Source: Bugula neritina
Taxonomy: Eukaryota > Bryozoa > Gymnolaemata > Cheilostomatida > Bugulidae
Assembly: GCA_964035545.1 (NCBI GenBank)
Contig: OZ037766.1
Location: 16,314,222 to 16,378,221, forward strand
Length of the DNA: 64,000 nt
Direction: 5' to 3'
The translations under genes and the position numbers were made by a program. Shown here one piece after another: positions 46,045 to 57,480 of this stretch (positions are counted from its first letter, which is position 1; each line of letters begins with the position of its first letter). The notes under the pieces are model-generated. The model did no database searches. It saw only the letters and a program-made list of their open reading frames with translations, and was not told the DNA's origin.

Positions 46045-47015
46045 CTAAGCTGTGGTATCCATGTTGGAGGATGCGGCACTTCGAGTTGCGTCCTCCGCCT
46101 GAAAACCCGGCTGGTTACTTTCCAGCCTCACAGCCACTGCAGGTGGTTTCGGGCAGTCGTGAACCCAGTGATCGATGCCTCTGCATCGGAAGCATCCAGC
46201 TCTCTTCCGAGAAGAGTTTCTCACGGGCCGTCTGTTGGAAGAAGCCCGCCTGCTCTCGGTGCAATCCTTTACCCGGTGTGCACCCCCACACCAATAGCAA
46301 GAACTGGTACCTGGCTGCTGCTGCACTCTTCCAAAAGCAGCAGTGACTACCCCTGACTGTTGCCCAGACCTAGAACGACGTGCAACAGCCTTACACCAGA
46401 CCAAAGTCGGCCGTGTAGGCACTTTCGAGGGTTACTGCCCACTCGCAGACAGAGGCCGGCAAGCCTTCATAAAACTGAGCTTGAAAGCTCAGTTCTTTGC
46501 AGGTCATGCCGACCCGCCCACCGTACTGCTCCAAGCGGTCCAGGTACACGTCAACCGTGTCCCATCTTCCATACGGCAGGTAATAAACCTATGCCATGCT
46601 TCCTGCCTAGGCATGGAATACTCGGTCACCAAGGCCACTTTCACTACATCTCATTGGGATGCCTCGCCCCACGCATCCTGCTGTAGACGCGAGCAGCATT
46701 GCCACGCAACATGTAAATGACGATTTCTGTTGGGGCAATCTGCTCCACCTCGCAGAGTCCTTCAAACTCCCTGATCCATGCATTGGCGTCCACACTGCCA
46801 TCACCAGTAAACTATGACGTGGCTTGTCAAATTCTCGACAGGCTCAGGCCTTTAGCCTGATTGAGGATGCTAGCCAATACTCTCGCATCCAACAGAACTA
46901 GAGCTACAAGCCCAAATCTCGCAGATGATGGCCCACTAAGGTCGGATGCACCACCAATTGTCGAACTCTCCCCAAGAGAGTCCTTGCCTCCACTTTTCTC
47001 TTCTGACTGTGACAT
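46045..47015 (-). pseudogene. Gag remnant with two zinc knuckles
   Basis: Minus strand, upstream of the protease and RT pieces. A start at 47015 (MSQSEEKSGG) leads into a Ser/Gly-rich region, then in-frame stops (ARI-TGA, TCA-TAG). The capsid-like part GDGSVDANAWIREFEGLC follows, with further stops, then two nucleocapsid knuckles, CYWCGGAHRVKDC and CFRCRGIDHWVHDC. Several stops show it is dead. This stretch is markedly richer in G+C than its surroundings, as transferred or recently inserted DNA would be. Confidence 0.75.
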
Positions 47016-47199
47016 TCCGTTCTCTACAGTCAACAAGTATGAGTAATAAACTACTCGACTGAGAACCAGAATGCACAAACTTACTAACTACTAATAAGTA
47101 ATAGTAAGAAACAGCAGTTATATTATGATTATATCACACTATTACTAACAGTAAAAAATTAATAGTAATAATAGTAATAATGATTATGCTGAAATAGCT

Positions 47200-47308
47200 T
47201 GTTAACTGCAAGTGCAAATCAAAGTGAAAGTCTAACTCAAACTAAAAACAAATAATGAAGATTAACTGTAACTTTAAAATCACGGTAATAACTTATAATA
47301 TATTGACA
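47200..47308. repeat. 109-bp direct repeat, right copy (LTR-like)
   Basis: Partner of 45223-45331 in the same orientation. Read with the minus-strand gag and RT it would be the 5' LTR, but no TGG-type primer site follows it, so the LTR reading is uncertain. Confidence 0.65.
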
Positions 47309-47560
47309 GCCCCAAGCTGCCACTCTGACCTCCAAACTGCCCCTTAGTCACTCCAATCTCCGCCCGTGATCTGCCCAGCAAATCACCGTATTCACCCAGA
47401 ATACAAAGACAAGAAAACTGACTTTGCTAAACTCTCTAATAGCACTAGCTGATAGAACCGTTCTCAGTCGAACACTGCAACTCTGAATGTCTTTGGTTTT
47501 GCAGAGGAACACGAGGAAAAGTCCTTGACCCCTGCTGTGTACCCAAGCACTCTATCTTGC
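47309..47560. other. G+C-richer junction segment between two elements
   Basis: Contains CTGCCACTCTGACC- and CCCCTTAGTCACTCC-type sequence unlike the surrounding DNA and no coding frame. Its origin is unclear; it may be a piece of a third repeat. Confidence 0.4.
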
Positions 47561-49010
47561 TATGCTGCTAACGGCATCAGCATACTTACAGCCCACATCA
47601 CATTGCCCTGCCTCTGGAAATGGGCGAATTTCTTTTGAAGATACCATTGGCAATGTTTTTGAGCCTGTTGGGGTGGCATCGTCTGTTGTAAAAGTTGCGC
47701 CAGAACACCCAAGTGTTACAGCTGCAGTTGTAGGAGTGGTATGTGAGCACCTTGGAGTGTTAGCATCTAGCGTAAGAATTGCTCTGTCTGTGACATGAGA
47801 CCCCAAGAAGTCATCAGAAAAGGCATGACGATCAAAGGGTGAAATCACTGGTTTGCGAAACCCTGATGTAATATTATTCACTGTCATAGCCCTCCCAAAA
47901 CTAGCATTAAACAACTCAGCCATGTTGTATATGGGTAGTGTTTTTCCAGGATTGTTTAGCTGCCATGAATTGGAAGCATCATTGAAAAACCACTCAAGTA
48001 GACTGTAAACTGATATGTCGAGAGGTTGCGGTTTGTGCGAACTATGGGGGGGGGGGGGGAGTTAATAACACCACACTATTTTCCTTTGTCTGCTCAATTG
48101 CCTGAATAGAGATATGACTCTCAGGGTTCATGAGCAAGAGTACCGGCCTCTCTTTTGTTACTCTCGTATGCTTGATAAAATGATTTAACCTCTTAATGAA
48201 AAGCTTAGATGAAATTCAACCAGATGGATTAGTAGCACCAAGTGTCTCAGAGGGTGTGCCTGCAACCATATATTCTTTAAAATTGACCCTTAGAAAAATC
48301 ATTATTGGTGGAATAAATCTGCCAGCGGCATTTATGGCACAAACTGCAGTGGTTAATACCCCACGTTCTGCAAAAGTCACTTGGCCTACGTGCTTGGCTT
48401 TTTTGTCAGCAATAACTTTGGGTGGCTTATGCGCAGTAGTGAGTCCTGTCTCATCCATGTTCCATATGTCTCTACTACAAAAGTTATACCTACTTGGAAC
48501 TTCATCTAAGTTGTCATGAAATTTGCCTACATTTACTTTGTTGAAACTAGTACTTCTACCGAGACTAGTAGCCTCTGGTTTTCGGCATGAAAGACTTAGA
48601 TGGCGCTTGAGAAATCCACTAATCCTAACCCCTTCTGCACATTCGTTGTCATTCCAACCAGATGGATACACATAATTATTTCTTTTTGCATACTCCCAAG
48701 CCAACTGTCTGACTTGCTTTTTTTGTCAATACATGATGTTGTCTAGATGCTGTTGATATATAGTTTTTAAGCTTTAGTTCCTGATCTTTAATAAATACAG
48801 AACGATGTGCTTTTGACTTTTGAAAATCCACAACACTATCAAGCCCTTTTAACCTTGCTTCTTCAACATAACGAGTTAGTCGTTCTTGGGAATTCCAAAT
48901 CAGCAGACACCCTATTCACTGACATACCCTCTATAAGTACCATTTTTGTTGCTGTTCTCATTCCATCAGCTGATACATCCTTGCTTTCTCGCCCATTGCT
49001 CTTTTTCTAG
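47560..49010 (-). pseudogene. pogo/Tigger-like (jerky-type) DDE transposase, broken
   Basis: Minus strand. The N-terminal part (from about 49010) holds a helix-turn-helix-like region (KMVLIEGMSVNRVSADL), disrupted by a frameshift. The middle (48704-48216) is open and carries NMDETGLTT with the first catalytic Asp, and the family blocks ERGVLTTAVCA and GRFIPPIMIF. The second catalytic position reads LLLMNPESHIS where LLMDN.xSH is expected, so the Asp is lost. A run of ten or more G near 48050 breaks the frame before PHSSHKPQPLD. The C-terminal part reopens at 47923 (MAELFNASFGRAMTVNNI) and diverges after about 47620. Inactive relic. Confidence 0.85.
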
Positions 49011-49170
49011 TAAGTATGCACCATATCTCACTTTTATGACAAACTGGAAAAGATAAAAAACCTTGAATTATTGACAGGTTGAGTCTTGGAATATAATAAC
49101 TCCAATAATTGTGTTTCAGCAGAATGTTGAAGTACTTGAAAATATGTTTATATTCAACAGTTACATAGAT

Positions 49171-49560
49171 AGTTAGCTATATGAGGCACAGTGGACAGAT
49201 GTCCACTGTGCCCCGCTTAATGATGTCCACTGTACCCCACCTTGAATTTTAACTAAATAGTGTATATAGTGAAAAGCTACAGTATTTACTGCTACTAATT
49301 CTAACAAATAGATCACAAGACTTGGTTAGCATAAGAGTTATAATCATTGAAAGTTGGAAGTTGTGAACTTACTTTAGTGGGCTAAATTTAGATTTTGATT
49401 TACCACAGCTGCTCGCACATGCTTTCAATGTTGAACACAAAGATGGTTGCATATGCTGAAGATTTGACAACTTCAAATCAGTCAAGTATCTGGAAAAATA
49501 GATATGACCACTGTGCCCCTATGCCCACTATGGCTCCCATCCCCCCCCCCCCCCCCCGTC
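49171..49560. other. Flank of the transposase with GGCACAGTGGAC inverted repeats and poly-C
   Basis: GGCACAGTGGAC and its complement form a 12-bp hairpin at 49185-49212, with two more related copies (GTCCACTGTACCCC near 49225; CCACTGTGCCCC near 49505). These may be terminal-repeat remnants of the adjacent pogo-like element. A run of about 17 C lies near 49541-49557. Confidence 0.45.
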
Positions 49561-49888
49561 TCCCCTATAATGTTAAACGTCATGCCATTGTTATGTAATA
49601 TATAATTCTATTTTGATTTAAGCATTTGTTACTTTCAAGCCTCTATATCCTTGAATGAGTGTTTGTATGTGGGTTATTAATAGCCAAATAGTGACTGAAA
49701 CAAATGCTAAGCATGAAAATTGCATGCATAAATAGATAAAAATACAATATATATATATACCTCATCCCTTTATTAAAGCTATATAAATTGAGTAATAAGT
49801 AACATTTCGTATAGAATATACATATAGTTAGTTATTGTATTCTAGGTATTCAAGTAAATGTTCCCATAAAAGTTTGGGGTGTCTGAAA
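49561..49888. other. Unassigned A/T-rich DNA
   Basis: Only a short TA run near 49748-49760. No gene or repeat recognised. Confidence 0.4.
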
Positions 49889-50530
49889 CTAGTCAGAATG
49901 GGGAAGTAGTCCATGCATTTTGTCATTGTCTGCCAGCTCTTGTTTCAGAGCAGTTATCCACTTCACCAACATAGCACCATTCTCCCCCTTATCCATACAA
50001 GTTTGGGGTGTGTGAAACCGGTCAAAATAAGGGAGTAGTCCATGCGTTTTGTCATTGTCTGCCAGCTCTTGTTTCAGAGCAGTTATCCACTTCACCAACA
50101 TAGTGCCATTCTCCCCCTTATCCATACAAGTTTGGGGTGTGTGAAACCGGTCAAAATAAGGGAGTAGTCCATGTGTTTTGTCATTGTCTGCCAGCTCTTG
50201 TTTCAGAGCAGTTATCCACTTCACCAACATAGCGCCATTCTCCCCCTTATCCATACAAGTTTGGGGTGTGTGAAACCGGTTAGAATAGGGGAGTAGTCCA
50301 TGCGTTTTGTCATTGTCTGCCAGCTCTTGTTTCAGAGCAGTTATCCACTTCACCAACATAGTGCCATTCTCCCCCTTATCCATACAAGTTTGAGGTGTGT
50401 GAAACCGGTCAGAATAGGGGAGTACTCCATGCGTTTTGTCATTGTCTGCCAGCTCTTGTTTCAGAGCAGTTATCCACTTCACCAACATAGTACCATTCTC
50501 CCCCTTATTTTGCTTTTTCTCCAGTTCTCG
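49889..50530 (-). repeat. 129-bp tandem repeat encoding a 43-residue coiled-coil-like unit
   Basis: Almost five copies with an exact 129-bp period. On the minus strand the frame stays open through all copies (600 bp); each unit reads MLVKWITALKQELADNDKTH, then a GLLPYxDRFHTPQT segment and CMDKGENG. It is preceded by LSKKNRELEKKQ, a coiled-coil-type stretch, with a stop just upstream. Differences between copies mostly leave the protein close to the consensus. It could be part of a mobile-element ORF or a decayed host gene. Function unknown. Confidence 0.75.
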
Positions 50531-51219
50531 GTTTTTCTTGCTCAGAGTCTCTTACTGGCCCTGTATGAATAAGGCAGTATTTCTAAATGCAGAACTTCAT
50601 TGTAGGTTATACTTAGTGTTGAACTTGCTGATAAACTTGCTGATAGAAACTAAATAAGAAAGCAAAAGTTATATAAATGATTGCATGCATATAAATGTAG
50701 TTGAAAATATTAAAGTAATGCTCACAAAAACCATAAAAGTAAATTTATTATAAAATGATAATTCAGATAACAATATGACTAAAAGTAACCAACCTTTTGG
50801 GTCCTTCATAGATAGCGCCACTAAATAATATTGTCAAAACAGTAGATTAATAAACTAGTACAATTTTGGTTAAGAGTGCTGCCAACTGATTGTATTGAGT
50901 TTGTTAAGTGTTTATATACTCTGGTTGTTGTTACTGTACCAGGCAAAAACATATTGCATAAATGATTGTCCCTAAAAAGATACCACAATGATTGTGTCCC
51001 AAAACATCGTAAATATTCACTGGGTTGCGTCAGGGCACCAACCCAACATGTCTGAGGTAGGGCAAGACTCGCAGCTACCCCAACCACAATGCCCTGACCA
51101 CAAATCTAATAGTCAGCACAAGGTAAATGAGTAATGCTTGCTGGCGTATGTCACCTAAACATAAATAGGAAGTTAATGGGGGTCAATAGTTATTTATAGA
51201 GGGCAACACACAACCATTT
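50531..51219. other. Unassigned DNA
   Basis: No frame with family features on either strand and no clear repeat. It separates two minus-strand coiled-coil pieces, so it may be a former intron or an insertion. Confidence 0.35.
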
Positions 51220-51390
51220 ACAGTGTCCATTTCATCGTTTTGCGTGGTTAGCTTTCTTTTTATGTCTTCCAGTGCTTTGATAGGGTCCCCGTTTTTGCTG
51301 AATTTCATTGCTCTTTCTTTCCATCAATCGGATTTCTGCTTCTCCTCATCCAATCGCTGCTTGAGCTCATTTACCAATAACAGTAATACT
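51220..51390 (-). pseudogene. Coiled-coil protein fragment
   Basis: Minus strand: VNELKQRLDEEKQKSD, a TGA, then WKERAMKFSKNGDPIKALED and IKRKLTTQNDEMDTV. The heptad-like charged pattern and position link it with the 129-bp repeat piece and the fragment at 52000-52420. Family unknown. Confidence 0.4.
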
Positions 51391-51999
51391 AATAACTATA
51401 AGTCCTATAGTTATTACATTGAAATAAATCACATTTGCTGGACCGAAATTCAGGCCCTGTAGAATATCAATATGAATATGACCTTAGACTTAGAGTTACT
51501 AGTAGTAGTTGATCAGCAGCAATGGCAACAGGTGTCACTATTGAACAATAAACGATGTCACTTGAAAATGAGTGTCCTGAAAAAAAGGAAAAACTTTTAT
51601 TTTGTAACATAAGTTGGATTAGAATTCCGTTGTGTGGAAAACTAATTGAATTAGCTCTTAGGGATTTTCACTAATAAGTCTCTTAAGTCTCGTTTGACTA
51701 TAGTTTCCAGTGACGAAAATTGAATTCTGGTGTTCGGTAACAGTTGCTTAGTTGTGACTGACTTGTAAGCTAGCATTGACCCTCTTTCGAAAATCATATT
51801 TAGAATTAGATTGTTCATCTTTGAAATGTTTTGTTATAGAATGGTTTTCCCCTCCTCTTTATGCTTAAGACAATAGGCGAAGTGCTTTCAGTGGTTTGTC
51901 ATATTTTTTAAAGAAGGTTTTTGCATAAGCTCATTAATATCTTCCATGGCAGTTTTGTTTTTTTCTAGTCCATTAAGGAAAGCATTGGTGGAAGTGGAT

Positions 52000-52420
52000 G
52001 CTTGCATTGCAACTTTCATATCTTAAGCCGTCTGCTCGTTTGCTGCATCAGCCCAGAATTTTTTTCAAGCAATCAATCTTGCTCTTTGGTTTGGTTCTGG
52101 TATTCATCTACCCTAGTACTAAGCTTTTTTACCATCTGTTGCAGTCTACAAAGCTTCAGCATCTGTGGTAATACAGCTTTAGCTGAGTTACCTTCTATAG
52201 ACTGACAGCACTCTGTACAGTACCAGTTGACTCCTTTTTGGCCAACCTGACAATGGTGTTAGCATCTGCCACCTTGAAAGTCTTGGCATATACTTTGAAA
52301 CCAGCGGATGAACATGTCACACTCAAACCATTTAAAGTCAGTCTTTTCTTTTAGTTCCTTCCATTACCCACAGTAATGTAACATTCCTTGTTGTTACATG
52401 TAATGCCCGGTTGGTCAGAT
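52000..52420 (-). pseudogene. Zinc-finger-like plus coiled-coil fragment (ORF1-type)
   Basis: Minus strand. An N-terminal portion with CNNKEC and a partly mutated Cys-rich region (SVTCSSAGFKVYAKTFKVAD, then ANTIVRLAKKESTGTVQ) resembles a PHD-type finger that has lost ligands. It is followed by CRLQQMVKKLSTRVDEYQNQ, coiled-coil-like. Frameshifts are needed between pieces. PHD plus coiled coil is seen in ORF1 proteins of some LINEs and in other element proteins; the assignment here is a guess. Confidence 0.35.
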
Positions 52421-53299
52421 TGGGGTACTTTTTCAACAGACCTCCTCTGGTTTAGGGGAATCTGTGATGTGGCGCAATTCTTCATTTATGCTGTGGATCA
52501 CTGCCATTTTCGTCATTGCTGTTATTTACTAAATGATTGCCCTAAGTCATGTTGCCTGTATTATGCGTTGGGAGTAGGTAGGTGTTATCTAAGCGCTTAT
52601 TGAGTTTCTTTGCCTGAAATGTCAGTTTTTTGTCGGTCAGAGGCAAATGTTTGTGAAGAGTGTCTGTTTCCAAAAGGTTTGTTGATCTTTTTTCAAGAAA
52701 GTAATATTTTTACCATCCACTATCTTGATTATATTTATTGTTGTTTTCTTGAGGGATAAATATTAAGAATTATTTATTAGGCAATATTACAGTAGTATTG
52801 TAGTAACTTTTGGGTTATCTTTTTTAGCATTTCATTTAATGCTATTTGCAGTAGGTTTGATCTTTTTGGTAACTTTTCACTGAATGGTGTTAGAAGTTGA
52901 TGGGGCATCTTCTCAAGTTTTTTTTTCAGTATTTTCGGTGGCATAAAAATTGCAGTGGTAGAAGGTTGGAAAACACTACGCTCAGTTGATGGAATAGAAG
53001 CATTTGATAGTACAGACATGACTAGAGTATGCGAAGAAAGATCTTCCCTATGTCCCCCATCCAAGTTCTCGGAATCAATACTCAAATTGTCTTTCCAGAA
53101 ACTGCTAAATGTCTGTATTCCACAAAGGTTCACAATCACCATCATGATCATCATCGATCAAGTCACCATCACTATCTTTTGCAAAGGCTGGTTTTACATT
53201 TTCACCTGAAATTCTTGTTCTCACTTGGTTACTTTCTATGTTGAGAAGTTTGGTTGTGTCTTATGATTATAATTATAATTATAGAAAACTTCTTTTACT
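52421..53299 (-). other. Degraded minus-strand coding-like DNA
   Basis: Includes a 125-codon frame at 53154-52777 (KKKLEKMPHQLLTPFSEKLP) and an acidic stretch (KDSDGDLIDDDHDGD) just upstream. They follow the BEL/Pao protease fragment in the right order for downstream Pol, but I cannot recognise RT motifs in them. Confidence 0.3.
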
Positions 53300-53960
53300 C
53301 TCAACTCTGGTGTTGCTAATCAGCAATCCTACAGGTATGTCATTACTGGAATTTGGTAGTTCGTCTGCTACTGGTAACAAGTGGTGTCATCTTTGTAACG
53401 TTCGCTTCTTGGGAAGTTGATTGTTGTCATAGGTAGTGATGAGTGTCAATAACTTGGTGGTAGTGAATGTTGCTTTATACTTCTGTAGGCATGAACTTTT
53501 AAATGATTTGTTTTTGGAGGTCAATGTGGCGAGACCAATCTCTATTTGCATAGGTTCAGAATTCAATTTTGCTATATTGTCGCAAGTTATGTATGTTGTG
53601 TCAGACATGGAGTCTACCAAGGCGAAAACTAAGCATTCTGTTGATGGGTTTTGCTCAGTACTAGTGGATTAGTCAGCCCACCTTTTTACCTGATATGAGA
53701 TTTTGGCTGTTATCTTTTTTTAGCTGCTTTTGTGTTGTGATTGTCTGCATCAAGGCTAGCAACTGAATCAAGTAAATCAATGCAGTCTTCTAAGGCTTCT
53801 GCATCTCCCTGTTTTATTTTTGGTAGTTTTTAAATTTTTCTGGATATGCCCCTGTTGCCTTTTCTTCTTTTTCATATCTATCATTTAGTTTAACCCAAGC
53901 TGTCTTATAGGAATTTTTTGTTCTTTGCCTGTAAAAGCCTGGAATGGCCTTTTAGGCTCT
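53300..53960 (-). pseudogene. BEL/Pao gag C-terminal part and protease
   Basis: Minus strand. A gag-like piece (AWVKLNDRYEKEEKATGAYP, then KQGDAEALEDCIDLLDS) is followed by the protease region FALVDSMSDTTYITCDNIAK and IGLATLTSKNKSFKSS, then LPKKRTLQ and, after a stop, IPVGLL. This run of blocks is that of BEL/Pao retrotransposon proteases. Stops and frameshifts interrupt it. Confidence 0.65.
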
Positions 53961-55739
53961 GACGTTTACAAACTGTCTTAGTCTACAAATATAAAGGGTG
54001 ACAAATATTGTGGTTAGAGAGAATCATTAGTTTGTAATAGGAACACAAAGGTAGTTCTGATTTGCAAGGTGGTTGCTGAGTGTGCAGCTGAGGCAGATAT
54101 TATGATTGAACAGAGATAAATTGTCCTGTGGTAACTATAAGTGATGCTGTGAATAGATTAACAGCAAGGTATGAGCAAGCAAACTAAAGAAACTGTCCTA
54201 GTAATATGTTCCATGTTACTTAAATAATCAAAATATTACAGCAGACATTAATAATTCAATTGTTACATGATGTCCACATATGTAGACATAGATATGAATG
54301 AGCAATTGAGTATGTATCTTAAAGATTTTATTTAAAATATTTGTACATGAATCAGTTTTGACTGTGGAGATTGTCTGAAAAATAAAGGGGCTCGCCTTTG
54401 TATATTTCGGCTAAACATTGAACATGTTCAAGAGCGAAAGTCAAATGCTGCTTACTTTCAAAGTGCAATTGGAAATTTAACTCTAAAAGAGTGAACTTCG
54501 GCCTAATGACACAAAGTTTTTTCTATAGAGTAGATAAATCTTCACTAATGGCCTTTAGTTAATTAGATAATTTCAAATATCAATTTATTGAAGTGGTCTG
54601 CTACAAACAAGGTGATGTACACATACGTAGAAGCTGCGCATGGATGGGTTAAATCTCTTGAAATAGTTGCAACAATTACCGATTTTGTATAAAGATGTAT
54701 GTTTTGGTAGTGCTTTTTAAATTGTCATAAATAAATTGTACTTTATGTTCATTGAAAGAGATTGAAAGGAAGTGCTCACTCGACACCACACCAACTGTTG
54801 GTAGCAATTTTGCTCTAGTTGAAGCTCTTCTAGCTGGCCGCAAATGTCGAAGCTGAGAAGATAAATTTATTGCAAAATGATAGCTCTGATCTTGTTGCCC
54901 AATTCTGTCAATTTTTTTTTGTGTGTCAAACTGCTTTTAAAAAAATTGGTTCGGTGGACTTTCTCTTTATTGGCTTGGGTGTTCTTTGCAAAATCGAACC
55001 ACTCACGGTTGAGCTGCTGCTGGTTGCTGAAATATCGGAACTTAGATTTCGAGACAACTCATCTTCTGCATTGAAATTTGTTGAAATTGGATTGCATACT
55101 CTTTTTATTGTAAGTCTGAGAACTCCATGGATACATAAGTCACTTCTTGTACTAAAAGACTAAAATACTTTAGTTATAAAACAAGGGAATTTTTCATACC
55201 TGCAACACATTTTAAAAAGTTTTGATTTGAATACGGTACAAGTTTAACCAGATTTCTAGGTGCTTATATATTTCAACTGTTACTGAATCGGGAAAAAATT
55301 TATTAAACAAATTCTTTTACAAAAACTGCTCAATTATTGAGTCTCAAAATTTGACAAAAATGTTCCTGTTTTCTTCTATTGTCACTTGGTTCGTTTTTCA
55401 ATTTTGGTTGAATATTGAGATTTCCGCTGGTTCCAGAACTGTTCTGCTAGTTGCTGCGTCTTCCATTACATGCTTCTTGCATACAGTTCATTTTAAGAAT
55501 AATCTCCTGAAAGTGGTGCTATAGTTTTTTACTTTCCGCTATAACTGGTTTAGTTTGGGTTGAGCTCACGATTGAGAGGGGTCGGTTGTTAGCAGTTGTT
55601 GTGATTTCCGTAAAGGCTTTTCTCAAGCTTTCTGTGGTAAATCTGCAGAGGTATTTTGAGGTCTTTAAATACGATTTCTATCGTTCTGATCTGTGTTCAC
55701 ATAAACTTCATTGGTGGCTAGCTGATGGTGTGTCGGTTT
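53961..55739. other. Unassigned repeat-derived DNA
   Basis: Pyrimidine-rich on the plus strand, so A-rich on the minus, like the coding debris on both sides. A minus-strand lysine-rich piece (HRTNFFKSSLTHKKKLTELG, about 54890-54960) may be element-derived. No family can be named. Confidence 0.35.
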
Positions 55740-56287
55740 TAAGTTTTACTCTTTTTACTCACTTGCTCACTTTTTTTTCAGTTTTTTTATTTCCTGGGAA
55801 CAGTTTGCTTGTTGTGTGAGCTTGATGGCGATTGTCTCCGCTTCTTGGATCTGATGTACTGTTAGTTCATTTTTTTTCAGACTTCAATTTTTCAACAATA
55901 CTTGGACATTTGCTATAATTCTGGTAAGTTGTTTCCATCAGCTGAAATTACTGATGATCTTTTTTATATATGGCTCTGCAATGCTATCTGTTACTAGGGT
56001 CGTCTGTACTTTCTTAATTTCCGGTCTGTTTTTTAACTTACCTAAAGGCATTGCCATTCTTCAATCTGTTTATGAAGGAAAGCTGGCCCTTTGTACCAGT
56101 CACCTGTTGCTAGTTGTGATGTTGAGGTACCACTTGATATAATGTCTGCTGGGTTGTTACTCACACTCTTGCACTGATATGTAGCAACAAAGAACAAGCA
56201 CAGCTCACCAACATTTACCGTGTAAATAAATGACTGCCCAGAGTATGGCCAAAAATATGTTTCAATATTAGTTTTGCTTGTAATCAC
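55740..56287 (-). pseudogene. BEL/Pao RNase H to integrase linker fragment
   Basis: Minus strand. SNNPADIISSGTSTSQLATG and DWYKGPAFLHKQIEEW match the end of the BEL/Pao RNase H region (NPAD..SRG...L....W..GP.FL). Downstream come IKKIISNFS-stop-WKQLTRIIA and LTVHQIQEAETIAIKL, the linker before integrase. Two stops are present. It lies in the order expected after an RT that is no longer here. Confidence 0.65.
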
Positions 56288-56518
56288 TGTTTGTAAGAGA
56301 TGATGTTAGGAATCATTATGCACAGCATATAGGGTAGCAGATGAAATGGTTTCATAATTTTTTTACAGGTATTTTTATTTTCATTTGCGCACCATGTTGG
56401 AAAGGGATCAACTCTAATTTATGCTGCACATTTCATAACTACTACTTTCACCCAATTTTTAGCACTGCTATAATTGTCCCAAAAAGAAAGTTAAAGGACT
56501 GTTCACGTTGCCACTAGT
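56288..56518. other. Short unassigned spacer between element pieces
   Basis: No motif recognised; possibly badly decayed RNase H from the neighbouring BEL/Pao fragment. Confidence 0.3.
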
Positions 56519-56830
56519 GTGGCCGCTCCATCTATTTCACACTCAATTAGTAGGATGACTTTCTTTAATCTTATAGCTGACCTAATCTCTTTCAAAGAAA
56601 TGTCTGGTTTTAGCTGCAACTTTCTAGACAATGCCTTGTCCAGCAGTCTAGCCAATAGACTAGTCTTAATTATATCTTGTTGGACTGCTGCGTCAGCTCA
56701 ACTGCACTTAGCTGCTAACTCCTGCATTCTCCTACTAAACTGTTTATTAGTCTCTTTACTAGACTGTAGCTTTAAACTGAATACTTCTATCCCTGGTATG
56801 TCAGCCAAGGCATCTACCATCAACTCTTAG
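56519..56830 (-). pseudogene. Ty3/gypsy-type Gag fragment
   Basis: Minus strand frame reading SSKETNKQFSRRMQELAAKC, then LARLLDKALSRKLQLKPDIS and LKEIRSAIRL. This is the capsid C-terminal pattern of gypsy-type gag (multi-helix region with LLxKALSxKL and SLKEI). It abuts an RT piece that should come after gag, not before, so the two probably belong to different copies. Confidence 0.45.
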
Positions 56831-56839
56831 AACAGGTAG

Positions 56840-57130
56840 CATCAATTTTTTATGTTTTTTATTTAAAGTTAGAAAACCTACAAGCTAAGATGATCTATCA
56901 TCCAGTGGCACTTGGTAAAACCCTTGCTCTGCATCTAGTGTATTAAAACAGCATGATCTGGCTATACAGGAGAAGTACTTTGACAAAAATGTTGCCTTCT
57001 TTCGGCTTGTTGGCTGCTACTAGTGGTGATAACCACTCAGTTGGCTTATTATCCTTACAAAGAATACCCTTCTACTCAAGGCTATCTAGTTCCTGTTTAT
57101 GTTTTTGTCTAAAACCTAAAGAATTATGTT
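56840..57130 (-). pseudogene. Ty3/gypsy reverse transcriptase fragment
   Basis: Minus strand: FRQKHKQELDSLE-stop-KGIL, then NKPTEWLSPLVAANKPKEGN (RT motif 1), then after a lesion TLDAEQGFYQVPLDDRSS-stop-LVGFLTLNKK (motifs 3-4). Stops show it is inactive. The catalytic YxDD part is missing. Confidence 0.65.
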
Positions 57131-57289
57131 TGGCCAGCAACGCTTCAGTTTCAAAAACATTGTTTTCTGGTATTTACACACCCGTTGAAAGCCTTACCAT
57201 GTCTCTTTACTCTCTGTGCAACACTAGTTTCTGAGTGGCCTTATACAATGTTATGCAACAATCCTAAATATCTACTGATGAGTAGATCT

Positions 57290-57480
57290 AATACTGTGAT
57301 TCCTCCAAGGCCAAGGAAAAACTATTGCTTTTCTTTTTATCTGTGATGAGCTTGTTGAGAAAATGCTCGCTAATCTTGTGCATTCTATTGGCAATAGTTT
57401 TCCTTGATCCTATAGCAGAATTGATTTCTCTGTTCTTAGTAAACAGTGTTTGTGTTGCAACCTGAATACAGCCCTTATTA
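57290..57480 (-). pseudogene. hAT/ZBED-like transposase fragment (tentative)
   Basis: Minus strand: SRKTIANRMHKISEHFLNKL and KKSNSFSLALEES. This pattern (S..T...R...I...L...L......FSLALDES) is found in hAT-derived and ZBED/SCAND3-like proteins just before their first catalytic Asp. Only about 50 residues can be read. Confidence 0.35.

Noticed and set aside
46115-46720. Long plus-strand frames over the gag remnant
   Set aside because: They are antisense shadows of G+C-rich gag DNA, where stops are rare; the minus strand has the zinc knuckles.
51223-57234. Many plus-strand frames rich in Phe, Leu, Ser and Cys
   Set aside because: They are the reverse side of A-rich minus-strand element coding DNA; none shows a domain of its own.
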